Assembly: GCF_001746205.1 (NCBI RefSeq)
Contig: NZ_MDCO01000009.1
Span: 1 to 64,000, forward strand
Direction: 5' to 3'
Length of the DNA: 64,000 nucleotides
From: Brachyspira hampsonii
GTDB taxonomy: Bacteria > Spirochaetota > Brachyspiria > Brachyspirales > Brachyspiraceae
Below, one piece after another: positions 54,524 to 63,944 of the stretch; positions within the stretch are counted from its first letter, which is position 1, and each line of letters opens with the position of its first letter. The position numbers and the translations under genes are program-made. The notes under the pieces were generated by a model. That model was not told the DNA's origin. It worked only from the letters and a program-made list of their open reading frames with translations, and did not search any database.

Positions 54524-55336
54524 ATGATAGACAGTCATTGCCATCTTACTTATATATCTAAAAAGAGTAAAGAGTTAGAAGAGGTTTTAGATAGAGCTAA
54601 TAAGGCGGGTATATTTTATTTTGTAGACATAGGGGTTCACCCTGATGATATAGACGAGCGTATGTTTATATTATCTGATGCTGAGGGGGTATTTTTCAGT
54701 ATGGGATATTATCCTGATTATGCAAATGAGAATGATGAAGATACATTAGCGGCATTTGAATTAAAAATAAAAAATTTGAATAAAAAATCATTGGAGAAAA
54801 AAAATAAATCAATATATGCTGTAGGAGAAATAGGACTTGATTATTATCATAATGAAGATAATAAAAATGAACAGAAAGAATTTTTTAGAGCTTTATGTCA
54901 AGCAGCAAGAAATGTTGATTTGCCTATATTAATACATAGCAGAAATGCTTTTAGAGATACTTTCAAAATTCTTAGAGATGCAGATTTACCTAAAAGAGGA
55001 ATATTTCATTGTTTCAGCGGAAATGTAGAAGATGCAAAAAATGCTTTAGATTTGGGATATGTATTATCTTTTTCAGGGTCATCTACATATATGAAGAATG
55101 ATTTTATAAGAGATGCTTTTAAATATGTGCCTAAAGATATGTTTACAATAGAAACTGATGCTCCTTATTTAACTCCTCAAAAAGTGAGGGGTAGGGCAAA
55201 TGAGCCTTCATTTATACCATATACAGTGGAGGTATTATCTGAGGTAAGCGGAGATAAAAGCGAAGATATTATGAGAAAAGCTTTAGAAAATGCTGTTAGA
55301 GTTTTGGAATTGCCGGTAGATTTAAATAGAATATGA
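54524..55336 (+). CDS. tatD: TatD-family metal-dependent hydrolase/deoxyribonuclease
   Basis: A 270-residue metal-dependent TIM-barrel hydrolase. Metal-binding residues are in the N-terminal MIDSHCHL, the Glu of GEIGLDYY, the His of LPILIHSRNA, the His of GIFHCFSGN and the Asp of FTIETDAPYLTP. Relatives act as 3'-5' DNA/RNA exonucleases and D-aminoacyl-tRNA or general phosphoesterases. Length and motif order are standard. It starts 30 bases after the HIT gene. Confidence 0.93.
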   Translation: MIDSHCHLTYISKKSKELEEVLDRANKAGIFYFVDIGVHPDDIDERMFILSDAEGVFFSMGYYPDYANENDEDTLAAFELKIKNLNKKSLEKKNKSIYAVGEIGLDYYHNEDNKNEQKEFFRALCQAARNVDLPILIHSRNAFRDTFKILRDADLPKRGIFHCFSGNVEDAKNALDLGYVLSFSGSSTYMKNDFIRDAFKYVPKDMFTIETDAPYLTPQKVRGRANEPSFIPYTVEVLSEVSGDKSEDIMRKALENAVRVLELPVDLNRI

Positions 55337-55347
55337 TTTAATAATAT

Positions 55348-55387
55348 AAAAAAGCTCTCAATAATAAATTTTATCGAGAGCTTTTTT
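55348..55387. terminator. Bidirectional terminator
   Basis: AAAAAAGCTCTC (55348-55359) and GAGAGCTTTTTT (55376-55387) pair perfectly over 12 bases with a 16-base loop. It separates tatD from the convergent flavodoxin gene and serves both. Confidence 0.92.
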
Positions 55388-55404
55388 ATATAATTTTGTT
55401 TGTA

Positions 55405-55923
55405 TTATTTTACAGTTTTAACGGCTTCTTTTAATTTGTTTATATCATCAGCATTAGGGTGTCCCATAGCATTATCATAATTAGCTAATTTAGATTGAAC
55501 AACTTTTTTCTCATCATCAGTTGCAGCTTTTTCAAGCATGTTTTCTAAGTTCTTCTTTTGACCGTCTATCCATTGACCCTGACAAGCATAAGTACCTACT
55601 AAGGTATTAGAAGAATCTAAGAAATTTTTTGCTGGATTAAGCATTTTATCATAATATTCCTGATTATTTCCGTAACCTACAGTCATAAATAAAAATACTT
55701 TTTTATTTTTTAATGTCTGCATAAACTTTCCAGCAGCTTCATCACAAGTACCTTTATAACTTCCTGCACCAACGAATACTACATCAGAATCATTAATTTT
55801 ATTCTGGTCTGCAGCATCAGGTTTTACGCATTGAAGGCATTCTCCATTAGATGCTTCTTTTATAGCTAAAGCTAATTTTTCAGTATTTCCGCTTTTACTT
55901 GTATAAACAATAGAATATTTCAT
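55405..55923 (-). CDS. Flavodoxin-family protein (cytoplasmic)
   Basis: A 172-residue FMN protein without a signal peptide. The phosphate-binding loop reads YTSKSGNTEKLALAI, followed by VVFVGAGSYKGTCDEAAGKF, where the flavin ring stacks, and FLFMTVGYGNNQEYYDKML. A helical C-terminal extension (NLENMLEKAATDDEKKVVQSKLANYDNA) is longer than in short flavodoxins. An AAAGGAG-type site precedes the start on the minus strand. It stands alone; a partner oxidoreductase is not adjacent. It differs from the exported flavodoxins of the 28-32 kb island. Confidence 0.87.
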   Translation of the reverse strand: MKYSIVYTSKSGNTEKLALAIKEASNGECLQCVKPDAADQNKINDSDVVFVGAGSYKGTCDEAAGKFMQTLKNKKVFLFMTVGYGNNQEYYDKMLNPAKNFLDSSNTLVGTYACQGQWIDGQKKNLENMLEKAATDDEKKVVQSKLANYDNAMGHPNADDINKLKEAVKTVK

Positions 55924-56025
55924 TTTTAACTCCTTTTGTTAGAATACTCTAATTATTATAACATTTTTTTATGGTTTGTCAATATACTATATAATGGTAT
56001 TTGTTTTTATATATGGTTTTTAAAC

Positions 56026-56054
56026 TTGCTATTATATGTAAAATATGCTATAAT
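56026..56054 (+). promoter_or_regulatory. Promoter of rplI
   Basis: TTGCTA (56026-56031), a 17-base spacer and TATAAT (56049-56054), about 60 bases before the ATG. Confidence 0.6.
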
Positions 56055-56115
56055 ATGTAAATTATAAAGTGAAATTTATTATATTATTTAATAGAGTAAA
56101 TCAAGGAGAAGGCAA

Positions 56116-56619
56116 ATGGAAGTAATCTTAAAAAGAGATTTTATATCATTGGGTTATGAAGGTGATATATGTAAAGTGAAAGATGGCTATGCAAGAAATT
56201 ACCTTATTCCAAGAAATATAGCAGTTATAAAAAATGCTGCTAATCTAAAAACTTTAGCTCAAATGCAGAAAAGTTTAGAAAAGAAAAGAGCTAAAAGAAA
56301 AATGGAAGCAGAAATTTTAAAAGGTAAAATCGTAGATATTACAGTTGTTATACCTATGAAAGTTGCTGAAAATGGTAAATTATATGGTTCAGTTAGTCAG
56401 CAGACTATAGTTGATGCTTTGAAAGAAAAAGAAATTGATATAAATAAACGCGATGTTCATATGGAAAAACATATAAAAGAATTAGGTGAATTTGATGTTG
56501 AAATCAAATTGTATCATAGCGTTAATGCTAATATCAAGATCAAAGTTATTAATTTAGATGAAAACACTGTTGCAGAAGAATCTAAAGAAGAAAATGAGGT
56601 TTCAGTTGAAAAAGCTTAA
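56116..56619 (+). CDS. rplI: 50S ribosomal protein L9
   Basis: A 167-residue ribosomal protein. The N-terminal RNA-binding domain starts MEVILKRDFISLGYEGDICKVKDGYARNYLIPRNIAV, the signature of L9, linked by a long lysine-rich helix (NLKTLAQMQKSLEKKRAKRKMEAEIL) to the C-terminal domain (KLYGSVSQQTIVDALKEKE). A Glu-rich tail (ESKEENEVSVEKA) exceeds the usual length of about 150. rplI followed by dnaB is a widespread arrangement and is seen here with 38 bases between. Confidence 0.97.
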   Translation: MEVILKRDFISLGYEGDICKVKDGYARNYLIPRNIAVIKNAANLKTLAQMQKSLEKKRAKRKMEAEILKGKIVDITVVIPMKVAENGKLYGSVSQQTIVDALKEKEIDINKRDVHMEKHIKELGEFDVEIKLYHSVNANIKIKVINLDENTVAEESKEENEVSVEKA

Positions 56620-56657
56620 TAAAATAAGCAATATCCAATTAATAGGCATAATATCTA

Positions 56658-58058
56658 ATGAATAATACACCCTGCTCAATAGAGGCTGAAGAGTCTCTAT
56701 TGGGTGCAATGCTTCAAAATTCTCAGGCTGTATCTGTTGCTATATCCAAAATAAAATCTACCGATTTTTACAGTGAAAGAAATCGTATGCTCTATGAAAG
56801 CATTTTAGAAATGCATAATAGAGGAATAGCCATTAATGCAGAAACTACTTTGAGATATCTTAAAGAAAATGGATTATTTGAAAAAATTATTCAAAATGAT
56901 GAGGCATATTTAATTCGTATTATAGATGGAACTCCTTTTCATCAAAATGCTAAATATTATGCTGAAATCATAGCGGAAAAATCATTATTAAGGGATCTGA
57001 TAACTGTTTCTCAGGATATACAAAAATCAGCTTATGAAGCAAAAGATGCAGAAACTAAAGAGATAGCAGATTTTGCTGAGAAAAAAATATTTGAAGTTAC
57101 TCAAAGAAGATTAGATAATGATTTCATTCATATAAGGGATTTACTTTATGAAGCTCTAACTTCTATAGAAAGCAGAAAAAAACATAAAGGAAGTGTTACC
57201 GGAGTACCTTCAGGTTTTATATCGCTTGATAAGGTTACACATGGTTTTCAGCCTTCAGATTTGATAATATTAGCTGCAAGACCTTCTGTGGGTAAAACAA
57301 GTTTTGCTTTAAATATAATAGAACATGTAATTACAAATATTGAAACTTCAAATTTTGGTATTGGTTTTTTTTCTCTTGAAATGAGCAGAATGCAGCTTGT
57401 AGAGAGATTAATAGCAAGTAAGGCTAGAATAAGTTTATCAAGAATAAGATCCGGAGATTTGGAAAAACAGGAATGGACTAAACTCGGACAAACATTTAAC
57501 AGTTTATCGCAAGCTAATTTATTAATAGATGATTCAAGCCAATTAACTATTATGGAGATAAGAGGAAAGGCTAGGCAAATGAAGTATAAATTTGCTGAGA
57601 TGAGTAAAACAACAGGTAAGGAAATAGATTTAAAATTAATAGTTGTTGATTATCTGCAATTAATTCATTCAGGTTTGAATACTAGAAGAAATGGTACAAG
57701 AGAGCAGGAAATAGCTGATATTTCAAGAGGACTCAAAGCATTAGCAAAAGAGCTTAATGTACCCGTTATATCTTTGGCACAATTATCTAGGGCGGTTGAA
57801 CAAAGACAGGATAAGCCTAGACTTTCAGATTTGAGAGAATCAGGTTCCATAGAGCAGGATGCTGATATAGTTATGTTTTTGCATAGACAAAGACCTAATA
57901 AAGAAACTAAAGATGATGAAGTAATAGATGAAAGAACTAATCAGGTTGAGGTAATACTTGCAAAACATAGAAATGGTGCTATACATGACGGTATACCGCT
58001 TCACTTTATAGCAGATCAAACTAGATTTGAAAATATTTATAATAATAATGAGTCTTAA
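56658..58058 (+). CDS. dnaB: Replicative DNA helicase DnaB
   Basis: A 466-residue hexameric 5'-3' helicase of the replication fork. The N-terminal primase-contact domain (AEESLLGAMLQNSQAVSVAI, about 10-120) is joined by a linker to a RecA-like motor with Walker A in ARPSVGKTSFAL (about 207-218), Walker B in LKLIVVDYLQLIHSG, and arginine finger region SDLRESGSIEQDADIVMFLHR. Length is normal and no intein is present. It follows rplI and precedes mlaE by 20 bases on the same strand. Confidence 0.97.
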   Translation: MNNTPCSIEAEESLLGAMLQNSQAVSVAISKIKSTDFYSERNRMLYESILEMHNRGIAINAETTLRYLKENGLFEKIIQNDEAYLIRIIDGTPFHQNAKYYAEIIAEKSLLRDLITVSQDIQKSAYEAKDAETKEIADFAEKKIFEVTQRRLDNDFIHIRDLLYEALTSIESRKKHKGSVTGVPSGFISLDKVTHGFQPSDLIILAARPSVGKTSFALNIIEHVITNIETSNFGIGFFSLEMSRMQLVERLIASKARISLSRIRSGDLEKQEWTKLGQTFNSLSQANLLIDDSSQLTIMEIRGKARQMKYKFAEMSKTTGKEIDLKLIVVDYLQLIHSGLNTRRNGTREQEIADISRGLKALAKELNVPVISLAQLSRAVEQRQDKPRLSDLRESGSIEQDADIVMFLHRQRPNKETKDDEVIDERTNQVEVILAKHRNGAIHDGIPLHFIADQTRFENIYNNNES

Positions 58059-58078
58059 TTATAAGGAGTAATTTTATT

Positions 58079-58885
58079 ATGGAATTATTTGATATGAAAA
58101 TAGAATTACGAAAGGGGCTTAAAAATAAGTTAACATATTTTTTAGCAACTTTGGGAGAGTTTGCCTTTCTTATTATGGAGGTTTTTAAATACACATTCAG
58201 ACCTACATTTTCTTTTAAGCTTTTAAAAGATCAGATAATAAGAATGGGGGTTGATTCTTTTGTTGTTGCTGCAGTTACTGTGCTTTGTACAGGAATGGTT
58301 ATGTCATTGCAGATAGCTGTAGTTCTTGACAGTGTATTAAAAGGTATATCACAATTTGTAGGTTCTATGGTAGGTAAGGCTATGGTTAAGGAGTTATCTC
58401 CTATGCTTCTTGCTTTGATATTTGCAGGAAGGGTTGGAAGTTCTGTTACTGCTGAGATTGGTACTATGCAGGTTAGCGAGCAGTTGGATGCTTTAAAAAC
58501 TTTATATACCAATCCTATAGAATATGTTGCCGTTCCTCGTTTCTGGGCTGCGGTTATATCGCTTCCAATGCTTACTGTTTCTGCAGATGTTATAGGGGTT
58601 TTGGGAGGTGCTGTTGTTACAGTATTTGTATTACATAGTGATCCTATGCATTATTTTGACAGGGCTATTTCTGTAATAAGTGTTGGAGACTTTGTAGGGA
58701 GTTTGATAAAGTCTACTATATTCGGTGCTGAAGTTATGATTATATCCTGCTTTTATGGGTTTAGAACTTCAGGCGGTGCTGAAGGAGTAGGTAAGGCTAC
58801 TACTACAAGTGTTGTTTACAGTTTTATGATAATACTTATAACTGACTATATACTTGTTTCAATACTTGGTATGTTTGGAATGTAA
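58079..58885 (+). CDS. mlaE: MlaE-family ABC transporter permease
   Basis: A 268-residue inner-membrane permease of the phospholipid/Mla (MCE) transport system. Family signatures are visible: LLKDQIIRMGVDSFVVAAVTVLCTGMVMSLQ, KELSPMLLALIFAGRVGSSVTAEIGTMQVSEQLDAL (the MlaE core), and AEVMIISCFYGFRTSGGAEGVGKATTTSVV. The ATPase and MCE-domain partners are not in the window, so the system must be encoded elsewhere or extended outside. It ends at a strong terminator. Confidence 0.92.
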   Translation: MELFDMKIELRKGLKNKLTYFLATLGEFAFLIMEVFKYTFRPTFSFKLLKDQIIRMGVDSFVVAAVTVLCTGMVMSLQIAVVLDSVLKGISQFVGSMVGKAMVKELSPMLLALIFAGRVGSSVTAEIGTMQVSEQLDALKTLYTNPIEYVAVPRFWAAVISLPMLTVSADVIGVLGGAVVTVFVLHSDPMHYFDRAISVISVGDFVGSLIKSTIFGAEVMIISCFYGFRTSGGAEGVGKATTTSVVYSFMIILITDYILVSILGMFGM

Positions 58886-58905
58886 TTTATAATTCATATA
58901 CATAA

Positions 58906-58937
58906 ATGAGCAGGCAATATGATTATTGTCTGCTCAT
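58906..58937. terminator. Terminator between mlaE and convergent murE
   Basis: A 14-base stem, ATGAGCAGGCAATA (58906-58919) with TATTGTCTGCTCAT (58924-58937), one G-U pair, 4-base loop, then a T-run from 58939. The T-run favours the plus strand; on the minus strand it is weaker. Confidence 0.88.
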
Positions 58938-58943
58938 ATTTTT

Positions 58944-60470
58944 TTAAATATTAGGATAATATTCTTTTAAAGCATTTCTTGCCTCTTCTCTGTCATCAAA
59001 ATGTATCGTTTTATCTGGAAATATTTGATAAGTTTCATGTCCTTTTCCTGCTATTATAATTATATCATTTGCTTTAGCTTCTCTTACAGCCTCAAAAATA
59101 GCTTCTTTTCGGTCAATAATCTTCTTATAATTTTTATTTTTGAATCCTTTTTCAATATCATTCATTATCTGCTCAATATCTTCTGTCCTTTGATTATCAG
59201 TTGTAAGTATAATTATATTAGCATATTTTTCAGCTATTTCTGCCATTATAGGGCGTTTTTTTCTATCTCTGTCTCCTCCGCAGCCAAACACTGCTATAAC
59301 TCTGTTAGGATTTAGTTTTCTAGCTTCTATTAAAATATTTTCTAAACTGTCAGGAGTATGCGAATAATCAACAGCTACTATAAACGGATGTTTTTCTTTG
59401 GTTACTATTTCAAATCTTCCTGCAACCTGAACTTTTCTCATAGCTTTTATTGATTTTTCTATATCTAATTTATTCTCACAGACATAAGCCAATATTGAAA
59501 GCGAATTTAAAATATTGAATCTTCCAAGCATTGATAATTTTACTTTTGATATAAATTTACCTTTTGCATAAAATTCATATTCAGTGTTTTTAGAAGTTAA
59601 TGAAATAACTTTTCCGTAATAATCAGCTTTTTCATTAATTCCGTAGGTAACCATATTTATTCCCAATTTTTTTATATAATTAGATATTTGTTTAAAATTA
59701 TCAGTATCTATATTAACTATCGCTAACTTTTTCTTTTTGCTGCTTTCTTTTAGAAGTGAAAATAATTTTAATTTTGCCTTAAGGTAGTTTTGCATATCTC
59801 CATGATAGTCAAGATGATCCTCTGTGATATTAGTAAAAATGGCAGTATCATAATTCAGATAATCGCATCTATTCATAGCAAGTGCCTGAGATGATGATTC
59901 CATAACTATATGAGATATTCCTTTTTTTAATGATTTGTAAAATATACTTTCTAAATCGATAGATTCAGGAGTTGTAAGATTAGTTTTTATTTCTGTTTTT
60001 CCTATCATGTTTTTTATAGTACCTATTAAAGTTGTTTTGTTTTTATTTGCTTCAAGTACAGATTTTAATAAATATGTTGTAGTAGTTTTTCCATTTGTTC
60101 CTGTTATTCCTATTGTATTTATTTTTTTTGTAGGCTCATCAAAAAATTTTGCTGAAATATAGGCAAGGCATTCTCTCGGATTTTTTACAGCAACAAAGTG
60201 TACATCTTTATAATTATCCTGTAATTTTTTTATAAAATTTTTATCTGCAGTATTATCATATATTATAATTGATGCTTTATTATTTATTGCACTTTCTATA
60301 TATTTATGTCCGTCATCTTTCAAACCTTTTATAGCAACGAATAAATAATTTTTCTTTATTAATCTTGAATCGTATTCTATTGCTTTTATTTCTGTATTTA
60401 AACATTCCTTTGTTAACTGACTTTCTTTTGATACTTTATAATTTTTAATTAATTCTTCAAAATATTTCAT
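58944..60470 (-). CDS. murE: UDP-N-acetylmuramyl-tripeptide synthetase MurE
   Basis: A 508-residue cytoplasmic ligase that adds the third, dibasic amino acid to UDP-MurNAc-L-Ala-D-Glu. The N-terminal UDP-binding domain is followed by ATP-binding P-loop ITGTNGKTTTTYLL (about 122-135), the central domain with HIVMESSSQALAMNRCDYLNYDTAIFTNITEDHLDYHG, and the C-terminal domain with GRFEIV and the substrate-selecting loop at 425-428, which reads DNQR instead of DNPR. DNPR marks diaminopimelate enzymes; spirochaetes are known for ornithine in peptidoglycan, so the change may reflect a different diamino acid. It stands alone on the minus strand. Confidence 0.95.
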   Translation of the reverse strand: MKYFEELIKNYKVSKESQLTKECLNTEIKAIEYDSRLIKKNYLFVAIKGLKDDGHKYIESAINNKASIIIYDNTADKNFIKKLQDNYKDVHFVAVKNPRECLAYISAKFFDEPTKKINTIGITGTNGKTTTTYLLKSVLEANKNKTTLIGTIKNMIGKTEIKTNLTTPESIDLESIFYKSLKKGISHIVMESSSQALAMNRCDYLNYDTAIFTNITEDHLDYHGDMQNYLKAKLKLFSLLKESSKKKKLAIVNIDTDNFKQISNYIKKLGINMVTYGINEKADYYGKVISLTSKNTEYEFYAKGKFISKVKLSMLGRFNILNSLSILAYVCENKLDIEKSIKAMRKVQVAGRFEIVTKEKHPFIVAVDYSHTPDSLENILIEARKLNPNRVIAVFGCGGDRDRKKRPIMAEIAEKYANIIILTTDNQRTEDIEQIMNDIEKGFKNKNYKKIIDRKEAIFEAVREAKANDIIIIAGKGHETYQIFPDKTIHFDDREEARNALKEYYPNI

Positions 60471-60609
60471 ATTATTTTCCTAATTTTATTTTGTACTTTT
60501 AAATAAAAACAATATTATAAATTTATGGTAAAAAATTATATATTACTTGATTTTTAAGTATAAAAGATATATAACTATACTATACTAAAAATATTTATGG
60601 AAATAATTT

Positions 60610-62106
60610 ATGAATATATTTATGGTATCCAGCGAAGCATATCCTTTTTCTAAAACAGGAGGTTTGGGAGATATTGCCGGAAGTCTGCCTTTGGAATTAT
60701 CTTCTATTAAGTTAGGTTCTTCAAAAATTAATACATCTTTGGTAATACCTTTATATAAACAAAATTATAAATTAATAAGCAAAAAAGATATCATATTTGA
60801 ATTTGAAATAGAGCATGGAAAAGAAATAATAAAAACAGAAATAGCTAGAATAAAGCATCCTCAAAATGATAATGTAAATGTTTATTTTATAAAGCAGGAT
60901 AATTTCTTTAAAAGAGATGGATTATATTCTGAAAATGGAATTGATTATTCAGATAATGCAAGCCGTTTTATATTGTTTTCAAAAGCTGTTATTCAATTAA
61001 TAATATATTTATATAGGGAGGAGAATTTTAAATTAGATATAGTTCATATTCATGATTGGCAGACTGCTTTGATAGCTCTTTATATAAAAGAAGTTTATAA
61101 TGATGAAGAGTCTTTGAAGAAATTAAAAGTAATATTTACTATACATAATTTAGCTTATCAGGGCAATTTTTCTTCAGATATATATCCGCTTCTTAATGTA
61201 TCTTGGAAATTTTTTGTACATAGCAGATTAGAATTCTATGGTAATGTAAGTTTTATTAAAGCAGGAATTATACTTTCAGATATAGTTACAACAGTGAGTC
61301 CTTCTTATGCTAAGGAGATACAGCAAGAAGAGTTCGGGTGCGGAATGAATAGTCTTCTTTCAGGAATATCTCATAAATTATATGGGGTACTCAATGGAAT
61401 ACATTATGAATCTTGGAATCCTTCAACCGATAAACTTATAAAAAACAATTATGATATTAAGTCTATAGAAAAGAAAAAACTTATAAGAAATTCTTTATAT
61501 AAAGAATTTGGGCTTTCAAATAAAAATTATCCTCTTGTAACTATGATATCAAGATTCGATCCCCAGAAGGGACTTGATTTAATATATTCTTCATTTTTTG
61601 AAATTTCTACTTATGATGCTAATTTTATTTTTCTTTTCAGCAAGAATAATTATTTCAAAGATTTTGAAAATGAATTTACTAAAAGAGCAGGCAGAGCTAA
61701 AAATATAAAAATATTATTTAGCTTTGATGAATCATTAGCTCATAGATTAACAGCAGGAAGCGATATGTATTTAATGCCTAGCCGTTTTGAGCCTTGCGGA
61801 CTTAATCAAATATATAGTATGAAATATGGAAGTATTCCTATAGTTCATGCGGTAGGCGGACTTAAAGATACAGTTATCAATTACAGCGGAAATAAAAGTA
61901 TCAATAAAGCTACCGGTTTTACTTTCAATGAATATTCTGTAAAAAGTTTTGTTGATACTATGGACTTAGCTTTCGATTTATATTATAATAAAAAAAATGT
62001 GTGGGATAAGCTCATATTTAATGCTATGGGTAAAGATTATTCTCTTCATAAAACTGTTTTGGAATATACTAAGCTTTATAAAAAATTATTAAATACCGAA
62101 AAGTAA
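60610..62106 (+). CDS. glgA: Glycogen synthase
   Basis: A 498-residue GT5 glycosyltransferase that extends alpha-1,4-glucan from ADP-glucose. The N-terminal ADP-glucose motif KTGGLGDIAGSLP (15-27) is clear, with HIHDWQTALIALY and FTIHNLAYQGNFSS in the first domain, and SRFDPQKGLDLI then SDMYLMPSRFEPCGLNQIYSMKYGSIPIVHAVGGLKDTV in the second; the latter contains the E-x7-E-type catalytic region. Length is normal. Together with the GH57 enzyme at 25.4 kb it indicates glycogen storage. It stands alone, with no glgB or glgC nearby. Confidence 0.96.
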   Translation: MNIFMVSSEAYPFSKTGGLGDIAGSLPLELSSIKLGSSKINTSLVIPLYKQNYKLISKKDIIFEFEIEHGKEIIKTEIARIKHPQNDNVNVYFIKQDNFFKRDGLYSENGIDYSDNASRFILFSKAVIQLIIYLYREENFKLDIVHIHDWQTALIALYIKEVYNDEESLKKLKVIFTIHNLAYQGNFSSDIYPLLNVSWKFFVHSRLEFYGNVSFIKAGIILSDIVTTVSPSYAKEIQQEEFGCGMNSLLSGISHKLYGVLNGIHYESWNPSTDKLIKNNYDIKSIEKKKLIRNSLYKEFGLSNKNYPLVTMISRFDPQKGLDLIYSSFFEISTYDANFIFLFSKNNYFKDFENEFTKRAGRAKNIKILFSFDESLAHRLTAGSDMYLMPSRFEPCGLNQIYSMKYGSIPIVHAVGGLKDTVINYSGNKSINKATGFTFNEYSVKSFVDTMDLAFDLYYNKKNVWDKLIFNAMGKDYSLHKTVLEYTKLYKKLLNTEK

Positions 62107-62192
62107 TATTATTTTTATATAAAATTATTGCTTGAGTTTAATATAATTCTGTATCAGAGTTATAAATATGATATTTTAAAGGAGTTCAAATT

Positions 62193-62690
62193 ATGGCAAA
62201 AGATCCAAGTTTTGATATAGTTTCTGAGGTTGATATGCAGGTTATAGATGACTGTGTCAATGTTGCTGTTAAAGAAATAGATAATAGATTCGATTTCAAA
62301 GGACAGAATATACAAATTGAGCTGAACAAAGGTGAAAAAACAATAACTATACTAGCACCTGCAGATTTTGTTCTTAATCAGGTTAGAGATATTTTATTTC
62401 AGAAATTCATTAAAAGAGGTTTAAATCAAAAGTGCTTAAAAGAAAAGAAAAAAGAAAAAGCTGCAGGAGATTCTATAAGAGAGATTAATGAAATAGTTCA
62501 TGGCATAGATAAAGATTTAGCTAAACAGATAGTTAAAGATATTAAAGACATGAAATTGAAAGTTCAGGCAAGCATACAAGATGAACAAATCAGAGTTTCA
62601 GGAGCTAAAAAAGATGATTTGCAGGCTGTTATTACGATGATTAAAGGAAAGGATTATCCTATACCTTTGCAGTTTACAAATTACAGATGA
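62193..62690 (+). CDS. YajQ-family nucleotide-binding protein
   Basis: A 165-residue cytoplasmic protein with two RNA-binding-like half domains. Family signatures are [33 protein letters not shown] at the start, [20 protein letters not shown] in the middle, and [34 protein letters not shown] at the end. Members bind RNA or nucleotides, and some bind cyclic di-GMP. A clear AAGGAG site lies 9 bases before ATG 62193. It ends at a terminator shared with lexA. Confidence 0.94.
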   Translation: MAKDPSFDIVSEVDMQVIDDCVNVAVKEIDNRFDFKGQNIQIELNKGEKTITILAPADFVLNQVRDILFQKFIKRGLNQKCLKEKKKEKAAGDSIREINEIVHGIDKDLAKQIVKDIKDMKLKVQASIQDEQIRVSGAKKDDLQAVITMIKGKDYPIPLQFTNYR

Positions 62691-62711
62691 TATTTATAAA
62701 AATGCAAAATT

Positions 62712-62738
62712 AAAGGGAGCTTTCGATAAGCCCCCTTT
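62712..62738. terminator. Bidirectional terminator between the YajQ gene and lexA
   Basis: AAAGGGAGCTT (62712-62722) with AAGCCCCCTTT (62728-62738): 11-base arms with one A-C mismatch, 5-base loop, and T-runs on the right and A-rich left side. Confidence 0.85.
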
Positions 62739-62753
62739 TTTTATTATTATCAA

Positions 62754-63380
62754 TCATATTTTTAATCTTATTAGTCCTATTACTTTACCTACTATAGTTA
62801 TACTTTCTCTCTCTATAGGGGGGTAATTATTATTTTCAGATACTAATTTAATACAGTCTTTTTCTCTGAAAAATCTTTTAATAGTTATTTCTTCGTTTCC
62901 ATTATCATCTATTTTAGCAACAACAATATCTCCGTTATCAGCCTCATTTGAAGGGTGAACTAATACCATATCGCCTTCTTTTATGTGGGCATTTATCATA
63001 GAATCACCGATTACTTTCATAAGAAAATTATTCTCATCTTGTGCTATAGATTTGGGAAGAGAATAAGTTTCTTCTATAGTTTCATCTGCAACATCCATTA
63101 AAAGACCTGCTTTAACCTCATTAGCAAGAAGAGGAATTTTTATCATATTATGATTTCCTTTTTCTGAAGTGTCTATAGGAACACTGCCTCTTGCTCTTTT
63201 ACCTGTTTTTTTTACATATCCTTTTTTTTCCAATGCTGTCAAATGAGTTGTTACTGCAGTAGGAGAAGCGAAATTGAAATGAACCATGATTTCTTTAACA
63301 GTAGGAGGATAGCCGTTTTCATTGGTGAATTTTTGCAGAAAATTAAAAATATCTCTTTGTTTATCTGTCAATTCAGTCAT
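62754..63380 (-). CDS. lexA: LexA repressor (SOS regulator)
   Basis: A 208-residue self-cleaving repressor. The N-terminal winged helix-turn-helix is TVKEIMVHFNFASPTAVTTHLTALEKKGYV (about 27-56). The self-cleavage site is Ala91-Gly92 (VKAGLL), the catalytic serine is Ser127 in VIGDSMI, and the base is Lys168 in ITIKRF. RecA-stimulated cleavage would derepress DNA-damage genes. It has its own consensus promoter with a dyad-like element between it and the gene, consistent with autoregulation. No recA or other SOS gene is in the window. Confidence 0.94.
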   Translation of the reverse strand: MTELTDKQRDIFNFLQKFTNENGYPPTVKEIMVHFNFASPTAVTTHLTALEKKGYVKKTGKRARGSVPIDTSEKGNHNMIKIPLLANEVKAGLLMDVADETIEETYSLPKSIAQDENNFLMKVIGDSMINAHIKEGDMVLVHPSNEADNGDIVVAKIDDNGNEEITIKRFFREKDCIKLVSENNNYPPIERESITIVGKVIGLIRLKI

Positions 63381-63398
63381 ATTATACCTCTTTATATT

Positions 63399-63415
63399 AA
63401 CATACCGTATTTGTT
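63399..63415. promoter_or_regulatory. Candidate LexA autoregulatory site
   Basis: AACATACCGTATTTGTT lies between the -10 box and the lexA start, near the expected transcript start, and has an imperfect dyad around ATACCGTAT. I have no second site in the window to compare, so this is tentative. Confidence 0.35.
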
Positions 63416-63443
63416 ATTATACTATACAAAAATATGATGTCAA
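63416..63443 (-). promoter_or_regulatory. Promoter of lexA
   Basis: On the minus strand, perfect TTGACA (63443-63438), a 16-base spacer and perfect TATAAT (63421-63416), 35 bases upstream of the ATG. Confidence 0.88.
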
Positions 63444-63944
63444 GTTTTTATGTGAAAAAATATATTTTTATGACTAATTATATTAAAAAAATTATAATTA
63501 TTTTAGTATAATTATAAACTTTAACAAATTGAGATGTTTTTAGTATAATTAAATAATGAATAAATCAGCAGGCTTAATGATTTATTTGTATTATATTTAA
63601 TTTTTAAAGAAGATGATGAGTATATATTATAAAATATTAAAATGATTCGGATTTTAAATCTTTGAATCTGTGAATAATCTTGAAATAATTAAGCATTATA
63701 ATATGCTTTAAAATAAAAATTTAAAAGAATCAATTATTGATGTTAAAGATGGCAAAAAGATTTAGAAAAATAAATTAATAAGATTATATTAGGCAGCCAT
63801 ATTATGAGTAAAGTTATATATAAATATTATAATGTTTATATATTAATTATACAAAAAATGCAGAATAGAAGTTGAAAAAATCATATTTATATTATAGAAT
63901 GTAAGTATGTATGATTTGTTATTAAATAATTTCTGCTTAAGGTT
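63444..63944. other. Gene-free AT-rich stretch
   Basis: About 500 bases upstream of the tandem repeat with no coding frame longer than about 15 codons on either strand that has a ribosome site. Short in-frame phrases (for example ESIIDVKDGKKI near 63727-63770) may be coding remnants, but none can be assigned. Confidence 0.4.
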
